This document shows positions 5,303 through 5,723 of a stretch of 5,723 nt of DNA, piece by piece. Made by a program: the position numbers and the translations under genes. Every line of letters starts with the position of its first letter. The first letter of the stretch is position 1. Below the pieces are notes generated by a model. It was not told the origin of the DNA, made no database searches, and was given only the letters and a program-made list of their open reading frames with translations. The stretch is from JADLGJ01 sp031423615 (lineage in GTDB: Bacteria; Omnitrophota; Gorgyraeia; Zapsychrales; JANLHA01). The stretch is taken from contig JANPFV010000131.1 of the NCBI GenBank assembly GCA_031423615.1, positions 1 through 5,723 on the forward strand, read 5' to 3'.

Positions 5303-5723
5303 CACGGCCCCTTTTGTTAGCTTTAAAAATAAGTCGGGCTTTTGCGCCACCCCCGGTTTTATTATTTAAAGAAATGATCCCGCCATGACTGTTCATAATG
5401 GTACGGGCTATCGAAAGTCCTAAGCCGATGCCTCCCGACGCCCGGCGGGTCGTGAAAAACGGGTCAAAAATCTTAACCAGATATTCCTCTTTGATTCCCG
5501 GGCCCGTATCCTCAAAATCGACGATCACGACATCGTCCCCGATGTTAAAAGATCTTCCTCTCCGGTCAACCCACCCGACATCCTGCTCGGCAAATTTTTT
5601 GGCAGTCGTGCGGATTGTTAAAGACCCGCCGTCAGCCATGGCATACAAGGCATTGACGATCAAATCGACAATGACTTGCTTGACACGGTTACGGTCAATT
5701 TTTATGGACGGTAAATTTTCCTG
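5274..5723 (-). CDS. Sensor histidine kinase, C-terminal ATPase part
   Basis: The last 149 residues of a histidine kinase; the sensor and phospho-acceptor His regions lie outside the window. The visible part is a full HATPase_c domain. The N box is VIVDLIVNALYAM, with the nucleotide/Mg-binding Asn at visible residue 24 and Asp in place of the usual first Asn. The G1 box is EDTGPGI (71-77), the F box FDPFFTTR (86-93) and the G2 box GGIGLGLSI (97-105). The FDPFFTT and GLGLSIA signatures with the ending GGGAKARLIF recall NtrB/AtoS-type kinases. The chain ends in a basic tail (ANKRGRDEKKKNPGR) that extends past the domain across the regulator's start. Its cognate partner is almost certainly the overlapping single-domain regulator. 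The signal sensed cannot be deduced here. Confidence 0.93.
   Translation of the reverse strand, partial: QENLPSIKIDRNRVKQVIVDLIVNALYAMADGGSLTIRTTAKKFAEQDVGWVDRRGRSFNIGDDVVIVDFEDTGPGIKEEYLVKIFDPFFTTRRASGGIGLGLSIARTIMNSHGGIISLNNKTGGGAKARLIFKANKRGRDEKKKNPGR
5308..5315 (-). promoter_or_regulatory. Ribosome binding site of the response regulator
   Basis: AAAAGGGG on the minus strand, inside the 3' end of the kinase gene and five nucleotides before the ATG at 5302. It supports that start over the upstream in-frame GTG at 5350. Confidence 0.6.

Overview
All recognisable genes in this window lie on the minus strand, so the transcriptional order runs from high coordinates to low. The DNA is AT-leaning. 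Several products carry signal peptides that look destined for the periplasm or cell surface, and one is an HtrA/Deg-type protease, so a Gram-negative bacterium is likely. The gene set and the plant-Deg9-like protease architecture would suit an uncultured lineage such as Omnitrophota or a relative, but that is only an impression; nothing here fixes the phylum.

Layout in transcription order: (1) the C-terminal ATPase end of a sensor histidine kinase, cut by the window edge (5723..5274); (2) a single-domain CheY/Spo0F-like response regulator overlapping the kinase gene by 29 nt (5302..4919); (3) a 102-nt gap with a weak hairpin and a very good sigma70-type promoter (TTGATT, 17 nt, TGT-TATAAT); (4) a secreted TPR plus long coiled-coil protein (4816..3326); (5) a secreted trypsin-like serine protease of the HtrA/Deg family with two C-terminal PDZ-like modules (3324..1807), one nucleotide after the previous stop codon; (6) a secreted protein made of three divergent copies of one beta-rich domain (1769..390), without a Shine-Dalgarno site but with a TATAAT box at leaderless distance from its start codon; (7) a 91-nt gap with a strong Shine-Dalgarno, a G-rich tract and a possible 19-codon leader ORF; (8) the first 99 residues of a small secreted protein, cut by the other window edge (298..1).

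Interpretation: the kinase/regulator pair is the end of a signalling operon. The four downstream genes form an envelope or surface module: a periplasmic coiled-coil protein translationally coupled to a protease, then a triplicated beta-domain protein and a small abundant-looking secreted protein. A surface-fibre or surface-layer assembly role with protease quality control is a reasonable hypothesis, but no family assignment visible here proves it. There is no tRNA, rRNA, CRISPR array, insertion sequence or other mobile element, and no gene-free stretch longer than about 100 nt.
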